From NCBI RefSeq assembly GCF_918698245.1, contig NZ_CAKKMS010000001.1, positions 124,001 through 188,000 on the forward strand: 64,000 nucleotides of DNA, given 5' to 3'. The translations under genes and the position numbers were made by a program. Source of the DNA: Pedobacter sp. Bi126 (GTDB lineage Bacteria; Bacteroidota; Bacteroidia; Sphingobacteriales; Sphingobacteriaceae). Shown here piece by piece: positions 9,012 to 17,670 of this stretch (within the stretch, counting starts at the first letter, position 1; each line of letters opens with the position of its first letter). A model generated the notes under the pieces. That model worked only from the letters and a program-made list of their open reading frames with translations, had not been told where the DNA came from and ran no database searches.

Positions 9012-12000
9012 ATGTATAGATTTTATGCCAGCAAATCGGGTATAACAGACCGTTATATCCGTAAAATATGGATGATTATGCGCCTAACCACCATCATACT
9101 CCTTTTCACGCTAATGCAGGTAAGTGCGGCAAGCTTCGGCCAACGCATTACCCTTAATGAACGCCGGATATCATTAAAGAGTGCATTAGAAAAGATCCAT
9201 AATCAAAGTGGATATAATTTCCTATTCGACAGAAAAGTCCTCAACGGAATCAATCCCATTACCATTTCTATTGAGAATGAGGAACTGGAAACCGCAGTAA
9301 AAAAAATCCTCAATAACCTTCCCCTGGTCTATGTTATTGATGGAAAAACCATCCTGATCAAAGAAAAAGAAAGTTCACTTCTCGACAGGGCTGTTGACAA
9401 ACTGAGCAGCATTTTCAGCAGTCAGGAAATACGGGGTAAAGTAACCGATTTAAAAGGAAACCCTATTCCGGGGGCAACCGTAATGATTAAAGGAACTAAA
9501 AAAGCAACCGCTACAGATTCGAATGGAAATTTTAAAATCCAGGCGGATAAAAATGAAACACTGGTCATCCAGATCGTAGGCTTTATCACCAAAGAAGTAT
9601 TTTTGGGCGAACAGACAGAGCTCAGCATCAACCTGACGGAAGAAGACAAATCCCTGGAAGATGTAGTAGTAGTTGGTTATGGAAAACAAAAAAAGGTAAC
9701 CATTACAGGCGCAGTTAGCACGATCAATATGTCGGATATGCAGACCCCTAACCGTTCACTTTCCAACTCTTTGGCTGGTAAAGTTGCGGGGGTTATCTCT
9801 ATGCAGCGAAGCGGCGAACCAGGATACGACAACGCTTCTTTTACCATCAGAGGCATAGGAACTTTTACAGGAAATACAGAACCACTGATTATTATTGACG
9901 GCGTACAAAGGGATGATGTAAACAGCTCCTTTGGAGGATCTTACAACAACATCGATCCGGAAGACATCCAAAGTATTTCCTTACTTAAAGATGCTTCGGC
10001 TACTGCAGTTTACGGTGCCAGGGGAGCCAATGGAGTCCTTATTATCAATACCAAACGGGGTACTGCCGGAAAGCCATTGATTTCAATCAAAACCGAAGCC
10101 TCTATGTCTGGTCTCACCAAAACTCCACAAATGCTGGATGGTGTTTCCTGGATGAGGCTCTACAATGAAGCCAATATTAATGATGGCAATCAACCTGTAT
10201 ATTCAGAAGAAATTATCCAGAAAACGGCAAGTGGCCTGGATCCGTACCTCTACCCTAATGTAAACTGGATCAAATCAACCTATAAAAACTGGGCTCCAGG
10301 TTTTAATACCAATTTAAATGTAAGCGGAGGCTCTCAAAGCGTGAGGTACTATGTTTCTGCCTCTTTTTACAATCAGGATGGCAGTTATAAAGTGACCAAA
10401 CAAAATGGCTATAATCCAAATTTAAATTTTAAAAGGTATGATTTCAGGACCAACCTCGATATCGACCTGAGCCCCACAACCTTATTATCGATGAATTTAG
10501 ACGCGATGTTGGTGAGCAGCAGATACCCGGGTTTATCAGCAAGTAAAATCTGGTATAATGCCTATTTAACCCCGCCTATCGCTTTCCCTATCCAATATCC
10601 CGATGGATCGTGGGCTGGCCCGTTTAACAATGGAGGAAGCAATCCGCTCAACGAAATTCAAAATTCGGGTTACGCAACAGAATTCCGTCCCACTATACAA
10701 TCCATTTTTTCCATCAATCAGAAATTAGACCGTTTTACACCTGGACTGAGTGCAATGGCCAGGTTCTCCTTTGATTCGTACAGTGAAAACGATAATAGGC
10801 GAACGGGAAGAAACAACCTTTTCCTGGCCAGCTCAAGAGATGCTGATGGCAACCTGATCCTTAACCAATCAAGGGTTGGAGAACAGTTTCTGGGTTACTC
10901 ACAATCTTCAAGTGCAGAGAAAAAGATGTACCTGGAAACCAATATCACTTACGACCGCAGGTTTGGCCATCATCATGTTGGCGGTTTATTTTTATACAAT
11001 ATGCGTACCAGGGTGGTTAGCTCGGCAGGAGATATAATTTCTTCTATCCCTTACAAAAACCAGGGTATGGCTTTCAGGGTAACTTATGATTATGCAGACC
11101 GTTATCTGCTCGAATTTGATGCAGGTTACACCGGTTCAGAGAATTTTGAGCCTGGCAAAAGGTTTGGATTTTTTCCTTCTGTTTCAGGGGGTTGGGTGAT
11201 TTCGAACGAACCCTTTTTTAAAAACCAATCCGCTACTGTGAACCTGCTGAAAGTTAGAGGTTCTCATGGAATTGTAGGAAATGACCAGATCGGTGTTAAT
11301 GCAGCCGGTTTGAGAAGGTTCCCTTATATAAGCCAATATGGCTCGGGAAGTTCTATAGGTTTAGGCTTTAATGGAACCATATTTAATGGGGTGACTGAAA
11401 CCGTGTTCGGTGTAGAAAACCTTACCTGGGAAAAGGCAACCAAAGACAATTTTGGTGTTGAAATCGGTTTGTTCAATAAGCTCAACATCACCGTAGACCT
11501 GTACAAAGAAAGAAGAAAAAACATTCTGATTGCCAGGAGCTCACTCTCGGGCATTCTGGGTGTAACCGGAACTGTATTTGCCAATTTAGGGGAGATGAAT
11601 AATCAGGGGGTAGATGCCAATGTGGAATACAATGAGAAAATTGGAAATGTATCGCTTCGACTTTATGGGAATTTCACCTATAACAACAATAAGATCGTTG
11701 AACGGGATGAACCAAAACAACTGTATGCCTATCAGCAGGCAACCGGACAGAAATTGGGAGACAACCTGATGTACATTGCTGAGGGGCTGTTCACCTCCAC
11801 CCAGCAGATCGCCGCCAGTGCGAGCCAGTTTGGAGCAAATTTAAAGCCGGGAGACATTAAGTACAAAGATGTGAACAATGATGGGGTAATTAACAGCTTC
11901 GACAGGGTATATACCGGTAAATCAGACGTTCCAACCATTCTTTACGGATCAGGATTTACAGTAGGTTATAAAGGTGTAGATCTTTCTCTTTTCTTCCAGG

Positions 12001-12449
12001 GCATTTCGGGTGTATCTTTTATGGCAAACGGCTCGGCTGTTACCGGCGATGGAGCAACTGGTGCAGGCGTTGTACCTTTTACAGGCATGGGGCAATATCC
12101 TTCGGGTATGCTAGCCAGTCTGGAAAACAGGTGGACTGTTGAAAACCCGAGACAGGATTCCTATTATCCCAGACTGGGGATTTCCAATCAGAACAGCAAT
12201 AATTATCAGCCCAGCACCTGGTGGTCTAAAGATGGGAGCTTTGTCCGCCTAAAACAAGCCACCTTGGGCTACCGGTTTTCGGATGCTTTGCTTACAAGGG
12301 CCTCGATTAAGTCGGTATACCTGTATTTAACAGGGCAGAACTTGCTTACTTTCTCCAAATTTAAATTGTGGGACCCGGAACTTGGCGCCAATGCGGCAGG
12401 ATATCCTCCCTTAAGAACATTTGCACTGGGGCTGAAAGCATCACTTTAA
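9012..12449 (+). CDS. SusC-family TonB-dependent transporter with STN signalling domain
   Basis: Transporter of 1145 residues that both imports a glycan and reports its presence. After an extended signal region (cleavage probably near residue 44, SAASFGQ) comes an STN domain (about 45-120, SLKSALEKIHNQSGYNFLF), which in this family touches FecR. A carboxypeptidase-regulatory-like domain (about 140-215), the DVVVVGYGKQKK region, plug (about 230-350) and barrel follow. The N-terminal extension before the hydrophobic core (MYRFYASKSG) is common in STN-type SusC proteins of this group, which supports the start at 9012. It lies 146 bp after FecR; no convincing TAnnTTTG element is visible in the gap, as expected if the ECF sigma factor drives it. 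Confidence 0.95.
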   Translation: MYRFYASKSGITDRYIRKIWMIMRLTTIILLFTLMQVSAASFGQRITLNERRISLKSALEKIHNQSGYNFLFDRKVLNGINPITISIENEELETAVKKILNNLPLVYVIDGKTILIKEKESSLLDRAVDKLSSIFSSQEIRGKVTDLKGNPIPGATVMIKGTKKATATDSNGNFKIQADKNETLVIQIVGFITKEVFLGEQTELSINLTEEDKSLEDVVVVGYGKQKKVTITGAVSTINMSDMQTPNRSLSNSLAGKVAGVISMQRSGEPGYDNASFTIRGIGTFTGNTEPLIIIDGVQRDDVNSSFGGSYNNIDPEDIQSISLLKDASATAVYGARGANGVLIINTKRGTAGKPLISIKTEASMSGLTKTPQMLDGVSWMRLYNEANINDGNQPVYSEEIIQKTASGLDPYLYPNVNWIKSTYKNWAPGFNTNLNVSGGSQSVRYYVSASFYNQDGSYKVTKQNGYNPNLNFKRYDFRTNLDIDLSPTTLLSMNLDAMLVSSRYPGLSASKIWYNAYLTPPIAFPIQYPDGSWAGPFNNGGSNPLNEIQNSGYATEFRPTIQSIFSINQKLDRFTPGLSAMARFSFDSYSENDNRRTGRNNLFLASSRDADGNLILNQSRVGEQFLGYSQSSSAEKKMYLETNITYDRRFGHHHVGGLFLYNMRTRVVSSAGDIISSIPYKNQGMAFRVTYDYADRYLLEFDAGYTGSENFEPGKRFGFFPSVSGGWVISNEPFFKNQSATVNLLKVRGSHGIVGNDQIGVNAAGLRRFPYISQYGSGSSIGLGFNGTIFNGVTETVFGVENLTWEKATKDNFGVEIGLFNKLNITVDLYKERRKNILIARSSLSGILGVTGTVFANLGEMNNQGVDANVEYNEKIGNVSLRLYGNFTYNNNKIVERDEPKQLYAYQQATGQKLGDNLMYIAEGLFTSTQQIAASASQFGANLKPGDIKYKDVNNDGVINSFDRVYTGKSDVPTILYGSGFTVGYKGVDLSLFFQGISGVSFMANGSAVTGDGATGAGVVPFTGMGQYPSGMLASLENRWTVENPRQDSYYPRLGISNQNSNNYQPSTWWSKDGSFVRLKQATLGYRFSDALLTRASIKSVYLYLTGQNLLTFSKFKLWDPELGANAAGYPPLRTFALGLKASL

Positions 12450-12489
12450 AAAGACTTATTGATCAATTATAGCATTAAAAAATATTCTG

Positions 12490-14319
12490 ATGAAAAGAAA
12501 ATATTTAATCATTATAGCAACAGGGACATTATTCTTAACAAGTATATTATCCGCATGCAAACACCTGGACGAAAAACCAGATAACCTCCTCACTTCAGAG
12601 ATCCTTTGGAGCAACCGCGCAAATGCAGAGTCTTACCTCTACAACATTTATGGTGCGGTGCTCGAAATCGACTTTGCGCATATTGGCATCAGCGATGAAG
12701 CATCTGTTTCTATCCCGGGTACAAATGTAAGACAGATGGTTGCAGGAAACTGGAGCCCGGTAAATGCCTACTATGACCATTGGGACCATTACTATACCGG
12801 CATCAGATCAACTTTTATTTTCGAGGCCAACGTTGGACGTGTACCCGAATCGCAGCTGAGTTCGGCTTTAAAAACTCAGTATAAAGCAGAGTCAAAGTTC
12901 TTAAGGGGCTGGTTTTATTGGCAATTACTTAAACAGTACGGGCCGGTGGTAAGATTAACAACCGCGCTTGCACTGGATGAAGATTTTAATAAATATCCAC
13001 GAAATACTTTTGATGAATGCAAAGACTATGTGAACCAGTTAATGGATGAAGCAGCCGTTGATCTGCCGGTAAGCTGGGCTTCCTCCAGCAACTATGGTCG
13101 GCCGTCAAAGGGGTCTTGTCTGGCAGTAAAATCGCAACTTGCACTCTGGGCCGCCAGTCCGCTGTGGAATGGAAACCCGGCGTTCAGCTCGCTAAAAAAT
13201 CAGGATGGGAAAGCGCTCGCGCCTACCTCCTATGATCCAAATAAATGGAAAATTGCTGCAGATGCTGCGAAAGCGGTGATGAACCTCAATGCTTATAAGT
13301 TATTCACCAATCTGGATAACGGTGGTACCAGGTTTGATCCATATTTTTCTGTACGCGATCTTTTCCTGGCCAATTGGAACAGCGAAATCCTGTTCTCCAG
13401 AAATTCGTGGAACTATTGGGGATACACCAAAGCATCCTCACCAAATCCAGGGGGGATCAATCTGTATAATGCCACTCAAAACGTAGTTGACGCCTTCTAT
13501 ATGAACAATGGCCGCTCCATTGATGATCCATTATCTCAATATAACGAAACTGGTTTTGCAGAAAATAACAGTGATCAGAGCTGGGGACATAAAAAAGGCC
13601 AATGGAATATGTATGCCAACAGGGAGGCCCGTTTTTATGCGTACATCCAATACAATGGCCGCCCGGTGTTGCCCGCCCCTACTGTTGATGATAAGAACTA
13701 TTATTCTTCAGCTGGCAATGTTGACGGTACCGGACGTATAGAATTCTATTATTCAGGTAAAGCCGGCGCTAAAGCCACCGGAATTACCAATAACATCACC
13801 GGTTACAATTTTCTAAAAAACATCAGCCCGGCTGATAACATCAGGCAGGATGCTACCAATTACAGGCCCTTCATCATTATGCGTTATGCGGAGATTCTAC
13901 TCAATTATGCCGAAGCTTTAAACGAGTACGATCCTTCCAATCCCGAAATTGTCCAGACCATAAACCTGGTAAGGACCAGAGCAGGCCTACCGGGAATTGA
14001 AACTGTATATCCTAATGCAGTTGGAAACAAAGAGCTCATGAGAAAATACATCCTTAAAGAAAGACAGGTAGAGTTGTGCTTCGAAGGCGACAGGTATTAT
14101 ACCCTGATTAGAAGACTGCTACTCGGCGCTGCCGAAAACCAAACGATCTACACCATGAATGTGAATGAAGACGACGGTGGACTTGGATTTGGTTTTACCT
14201 CCTTTTACAAACGTACCTTATTTCAAAAAAGAGCCTGGGAGAACAAAATGTACCTCTTCCCTATTTCTCAGTATCAGCTCGACCGTGATAGGGCCCTGGT
14301 ACAAAATCCAGGTTGGTAA
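12490..14319 (+). CDS. SusD/RagB-like glycan-binding lipoprotein
   Basis: Surface lipoprotein of 609 residues partnering the preceding SusC, 40 bp downstream of it. Signal peptide and lipobox (TSILSACKH, Cys at about 22). SusD-type repeats and the C-terminal signature are present: PFIIMRYAEILLNYAEALNEY near 460 and KERQVELCFEGDRYYTLIRR near 520. The C-terminal end (QLDRDRALVQNPGW) is typical and complete. Confidence 0.95.
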   Translation: MKRKYLIIIATGTLFLTSILSACKHLDEKPDNLLTSEILWSNRANAESYLYNIYGAVLEIDFAHIGISDEASVSIPGTNVRQMVAGNWSPVNAYYDHWDHYYTGIRSTFIFEANVGRVPESQLSSALKTQYKAESKFLRGWFYWQLLKQYGPVVRLTTALALDEDFNKYPRNTFDECKDYVNQLMDEAAVDLPVSWASSSNYGRPSKGSCLAVKSQLALWAASPLWNGNPAFSSLKNQDGKALAPTSYDPNKWKIAADAAKAVMNLNAYKLFTNLDNGGTRFDPYFSVRDLFLANWNSEILFSRNSWNYWGYTKASSPNPGGINLYNATQNVVDAFYMNNGRSIDDPLSQYNETGFAENNSDQSWGHKKGQWNMYANREARFYAYIQYNGRPVLPAPTVDDKNYYSSAGNVDGTGRIEFYYSGKAGAKATGITNNITGYNFLKNISPADNIRQDATNYRPFIIMRYAEILLNYAEALNEYDPSNPEIVQTINLVRTRAGLPGIETVYPNAVGNKELMRKYILKERQVELCFEGDRYYTLIRRLLLGAAENQTIYTMNVNEDDGGLGFGFTSFYKRTLFQKRAWENKMYLFPISQYQLDRDRALVQNPGW

Positions 14320-14351
14320 CTAAAGCATTAATGTATTTAAGAAAGAATTAA

Positions 14352-15680
14352 ATGAAAAAATTCATCCATATCATAGCAGAACGTTCGCACTTGTTAAGCT
14401 GCACAATCTGTATTTTGCTCCTTGTTACAAGCTGCAAAAAAAATAAAACCGATGGCTTTGATCCGTCTTCACCGATTGCTATTTCAGATTTTATTCCCAA
14501 AAAAGGTGGCGGTGGCACGGAAATACTCATTACCGGAACTAATTTTACTGCTGACGTTTCTAAAATCTCTGTGGTTTTAAACGACTTGCCCCTCAAAGTA
14601 ATTGGAGCCAGCGCCACACAGATTATGGTGGTGGTGCCAAAAAAATCAAAATCTGGCCTGATAAAAGTGAAGATAGAAAATAAGGAAATTTTAAGTCAGG
14701 CCATTTTTAACTATGAATACACAAGAACTGTAACCACCCTTGCCGGTTCTGGTAACGCAGGATTTGCCAACGGTAAGGGAACAGATGCCTCTTTCAACTT
14801 TTCCGGTCAAAATTGGTACAGAAGTTCAGGCATTGTGGTAGACGATCAACTCAATGTTTATGTAGCTGATCCAGGTAACCATTGTATTCGCAAAATCGAT
14901 CCGGAAGGAAATGTGAGCACCTTTGCAGGCAATCCGGCCCTTGCGGGCTATGCGGATGGCAAAGGCACCGCTGCAAATTTCTCTTTGCCATACGACCTCG
15001 CCATTGATGGCAGTGGAAACATCTATTGTGTAGATCCCGGCAACTGGGACATCAGGATGATCAGCCCGGATGGACAGGCTAAAACATGGGGTTTTGGTAG
15101 TCAGGCGCCCTGGAGCGTTGCTTTTGACAAAAGCAGCGGTAAGCTTTTCTATGCAAGCTGTTCCAGCCCAGGAAGCGTTTACCAGATCGATGCACAAGGC
15201 AGCACCAAAGAAATCATCTCCGGTCTCAATTATCCTGCGGGGATTAAATTTGACCATGCTGGTAATTTATTTGTATCTGCGCATGGCGATCAGGTGATCA
15301 GAAAGTTCAATGCGGGTACCTGGCAAGGAAGCATTGTTGCGGGCCAACAGGATAAAATAGGTTATTTAAATGGCGACCCTAAATCGGCTCAATTTGCTTA
15401 CCCATGGGGCATTGCTATAGATGGCAGCGATAATATTTACGTTGCCGGCAATGGAACCGGTGGTGGCAGCACCAGCAATCCTGATCAAAGTATCCGATTG
15501 GTACAAGCGAATACTTATCAGGTGAGCACCTTTGCAGGGAGTAGTGTAGCCGGATATACGGACGGATTTGGACAGCAGGCATCTTTCAGTGCACCTGGCG
15601 GTGTTGCAGTAGATAAAAACGGAACCGTTTATGTATTGGACAAAAACAACAACAGGATCAGAAAAATCATTTCAGAATAA
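14352..15680 (+). CDS. IPT/TIG plus NHL-repeat surface lipoprotein
   Basis: Secreted lipoprotein of 442 residues in the third position of the operon, where Bacteroidota often place a surface glycan-binding protein. The lipobox is LLLVTSCKK (Cys near residue 27). An IPT/TIG immunoglobulin-like domain spans about 38-120 (GGGGTEILITGTNFTADV). At least five NHL-type blades follow from about 130 to the end, recognisable by repeated VYVADPGNHCIRKI, IYCVDPGNWDIRMI and VYVLDKNNNRIRKI. These predict a beta-propeller. No catalytic signature is apparent. A carbohydrate-binding role is an inference from position and fold. Confidence 0.8.
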   Translation: MKKFIHIIAERSHLLSCTICILLLVTSCKKNKTDGFDPSSPIAISDFIPKKGGGGTEILITGTNFTADVSKISVVLNDLPLKVIGASATQIMVVVPKKSKSGLIKVKIENKEILSQAIFNYEYTRTVTTLAGSGNAGFANGKGTDASFNFSGQNWYRSSGIVVDDQLNVYVADPGNHCIRKIDPEGNVSTFAGNPALAGYADGKGTAANFSLPYDLAIDGSGNIYCVDPGNWDIRMISPDGQAKTWGFGSQAPWSVAFDKSSGKLFYASCSSPGSVYQIDAQGSTKEIISGLNYPAGIKFDHAGNLFVSAHGDQVIRKFNAGTWQGSIVAGQQDKIGYLNGDPKSAQFAYPWGIAIDGSDNIYVAGNGTGGGSTSNPDQSIRLVQANTYQVSTFAGSSVAGYTDGFGQQASFSAPGGVAVDKNGTVYVLDKNNNRIRKIISE

Positions 15681-15712
15681 TTTAGTTCACGAGGTAATTT
15701 CAAAATAAGCAT

Positions 15713-17158
15713 ATGAAATTTTATTGTTTCCTAGGCCTGTTTTTATTAGCACAGACGCTGGTCTGTGCTAATAAAACGTTTGCTGCTGCACTGCAAACCA
15801 AAAAGAAGCCCCATAAATATTATGTATCGGTTAATGGCTCAGATAGCAATATCGGGACGATTAACGCACCCTTCCAAACCATTAATGTGGCATTAAATCA
15901 AGCCGCGCCCGGCGATCAGGTAGTAGTAAGGGCTGGTACTTACCATCAGCAAGTGAAATTTCCCAGATCAGGCACGCCAGGCAAAACCATCAGCCTTCAA
16001 AGTTATCCAAAAGAAAAACCGGTTATCGATGGCAGCAAAATTGCGGTTACCGGATGGCAGGCTTTGGTTACGATCAATAATGTGAGTTGGGTAATTATCG
16101 ATGGTTTTGACATTTGTAACCTACATAGTTCCTTGGTCAACACAGATCCTCAAGGCATTGCGATTTACGGCAGTGGCCAGCACATCACCATTAAAAATTG
16201 CAGCATTTATAACATCAAAAACAATACTACACTTGCCCAGGGCAGAAGCGGACATGCCATACTCGCCATCGGAAACGGCACCATCCCCATGTCAAACCTA
16301 TCTATTACCGGTTGTACCGTTCACGATACCCAAACCGGAACAAGTGAAAATGTAACCCTTGCCGGAAATATAGAGGGCTTCACGTTCAGCAACAATAAAG
16401 TATATGATACAGAAAACATTGGCGTTATTGTAGCCGGCGGCGATGGCCTTAACCCTCGCGGGGCTGTTGCGACAAACTATGCCCGCAACGGAATCATCAG
16501 CAATAATATTTTTCACCATAACACCATGACCAAAACGCCTGAAACTTGGGGAGCCGACCGATATGGCGCAATCTCTATTTATGTGTGTGGCGGGGCCAAT
16601 ACCCTGATCGAAAACAATATTGTTTATGAAAGCGACAGAGGAATCGGTCTGGTTAGTGAAAGCAATATTTACCCCACAAGAACCACAACAGTTAGGAACA
16701 ACCTGGTTTATAATTGTTATCGCACCGGTATTTACCTGGGCGATTATTTAAATTATACCATCTCGGGAACTAAAAACTGTTCCATATTGAACAATACGCT
16801 GTTTCAGAACAACCGCGTGCTGGGCGCATTCGGAGAAATAGAGGGCGAAATCAGGCTGACTGAACACTGTGATAGCAACGTGATCAAATACAACCTTGTT
16901 TATGCCGGCCCTCAGGATCTCCTTGTTCACAAATACACCTCAACGGGAAGTCATAACCTCATTGACCATAATAGCTATTTTAGCACCACACAGCCGCAAT
17001 GGATCTGGAACAGCACCAATGGCAATCCAATCAGTGATTTCCAGACCTGGAAAAAATCCAGCGGTCAGGATACGCATTCAACCTTAAAAATCGTCAACTC
17101 AAAGTTTTACGCTAACCGCCTAAAGAAATGGAAAAGATCCCTACAATCAAAGATATAG
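15713..17158 (+). CDS. Secreted right-handed beta-helix protein, probably C-terminally truncated
   Basis: A 481-residue secreted protein with a signal peptide (1-25) and the YYVSVNGSDSNIGTINAPFQT start typical of parallel beta-helix proteins (DUF1565/Beta_helix group, including many pectate-lyase-like enzymes). Helix coils run from about 75 to 430, with repeated NN-I-F/V-Y motifs (ISNNIFHHNTM, IENNIVYESD, VRNNLVYNCY). The substrate is unknown. Relatives normally close the helix after the STLKIVNSKF segment with a further strand and an SPAID-like end. Here the frame instead runs into the start of a LacI-type gene (overlap 17128-17158), so the last part looks lost. A perfect 16-bp hairpin is embedded in its signal-peptide codons. 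Confidence 0.75.
   Translation: MKFYCFLGLFLLAQTLVCANKTFAAALQTKKKPHKYYVSVNGSDSNIGTINAPFQTINVALNQAAPGDQVVVRAGTYHQQVKFPRSGTPGKTISLQSYPKEKPVIDGSKIAVTGWQALVTINNVSWVIIDGFDICNLHSSLVNTDPQGIAIYGSGQHITIKNCSIYNIKNNTTLAQGRSGHAILAIGNGTIPMSNLSITGCTVHDTQTGTSENVTLAGNIEGFTFSNNKVYDTENIGVIVAGGDGLNPRGAVATNYARNGIISNNIFHHNTMTKTPETWGADRYGAISIYVCGGANTLIENNIVYESDRGIGLVSESNIYPTRTTTVRNNLVYNCYRTGIYLGDYLNYTISGTKNCSILNNTLFQNNRVLGAFGEIEGEIRLTEHCDSNVIKYNLVYAGPQDLLVHKYTSTGSHNLIDHNSYFSTTQPQWIWNSTNGNPISDFQTWKKSSGQDTHSTLKIVNSKFYANRLKKWKRSLQSKI
15741..15776. repeat. Perfect 16-bp hairpin inside the signal-peptide codons of the beta-helix gene
   Basis: Arms TTTTATTAGCACAGAC (15741-15756) and its exact complement (15761-15776) are separated by the loop GCTG. 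It starts 28 nt downstream of the ATG and has no U-tract after it. It may act as a transcript-stability or translation-damping element, or be a trace of a small mobile element. Confidence 0.7.
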
Positions 17159-17670
17159 CCAGACGCCTGAAGATTAATCCTTCAACGGTATCGAGAGCGC
17201 TTAAAGGCCACCCCAGTATTGGCCTTGTTACTACAATGAGGGTAAATAAAATTGCGGAAGAGCTAAATTATCACCCCAATCAAAATGCAATATTCCTGAA
17301 ACAGGGAAAAACCTTTACCGTAGGCGTTGTGCTTCCGGATATTGCAGATCCTTTTTACTGTTCCATTCTGAGTAAAATGGAACGTTATTCGCACAAAAAA
17401 AATTACAATGTTATTTTTGGCCAGTCATTTAAGAACCCTGACCAGGAAAGACAAATCCTGGAAAACATGACAAACCTGCGGGTAGATGGTATTCTGATTG
17501 CACTCTGCAAGCCTAAAGTGCCCTCAAAACAGCTCGATCAGTTAAAAAGATACAATATTCCTGTTGTGATTTTAGACAGCAGGAATATTGTTAGCGATCA
17601 GCCTCATCAGTTTATTGAGCGGTTGTTTTCGATCTTAGAATTTCAGCAACTACCTGATATAAAGGCTTAG
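17128..17670 (+). pseudogene. LacI-family regulator fragment (N-terminal half)
   Basis: The first about 150 residues are a clear LacI/GalR-type repressor: the HTH TIKDIARRLKINPSTVSRAL at 6-25, hinge region near 45-60, and the start of the sugar-binding domain (FTVGVVLPDIADPFYCSILS, then NLRVDGILIAL). Family members run to about 340 residues, but this frame stops at 180. Its last roughly 20 codons are simply antisense to the end of the GH89 gene (overlap 17612-17670). The effector-binding domain is therefore incomplete. I treat it as a broken gene left by a rearrangement. A truncated DNA-binding product is possible. Confidence 0.8.

Noticed and set aside
15717..15780. Hairpin at 15741-15776 as a transcription terminator
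   Set aside because: It lies inside the coding region and has no U-run on the coding strand, so I list it only as a hairpin of unknown role.
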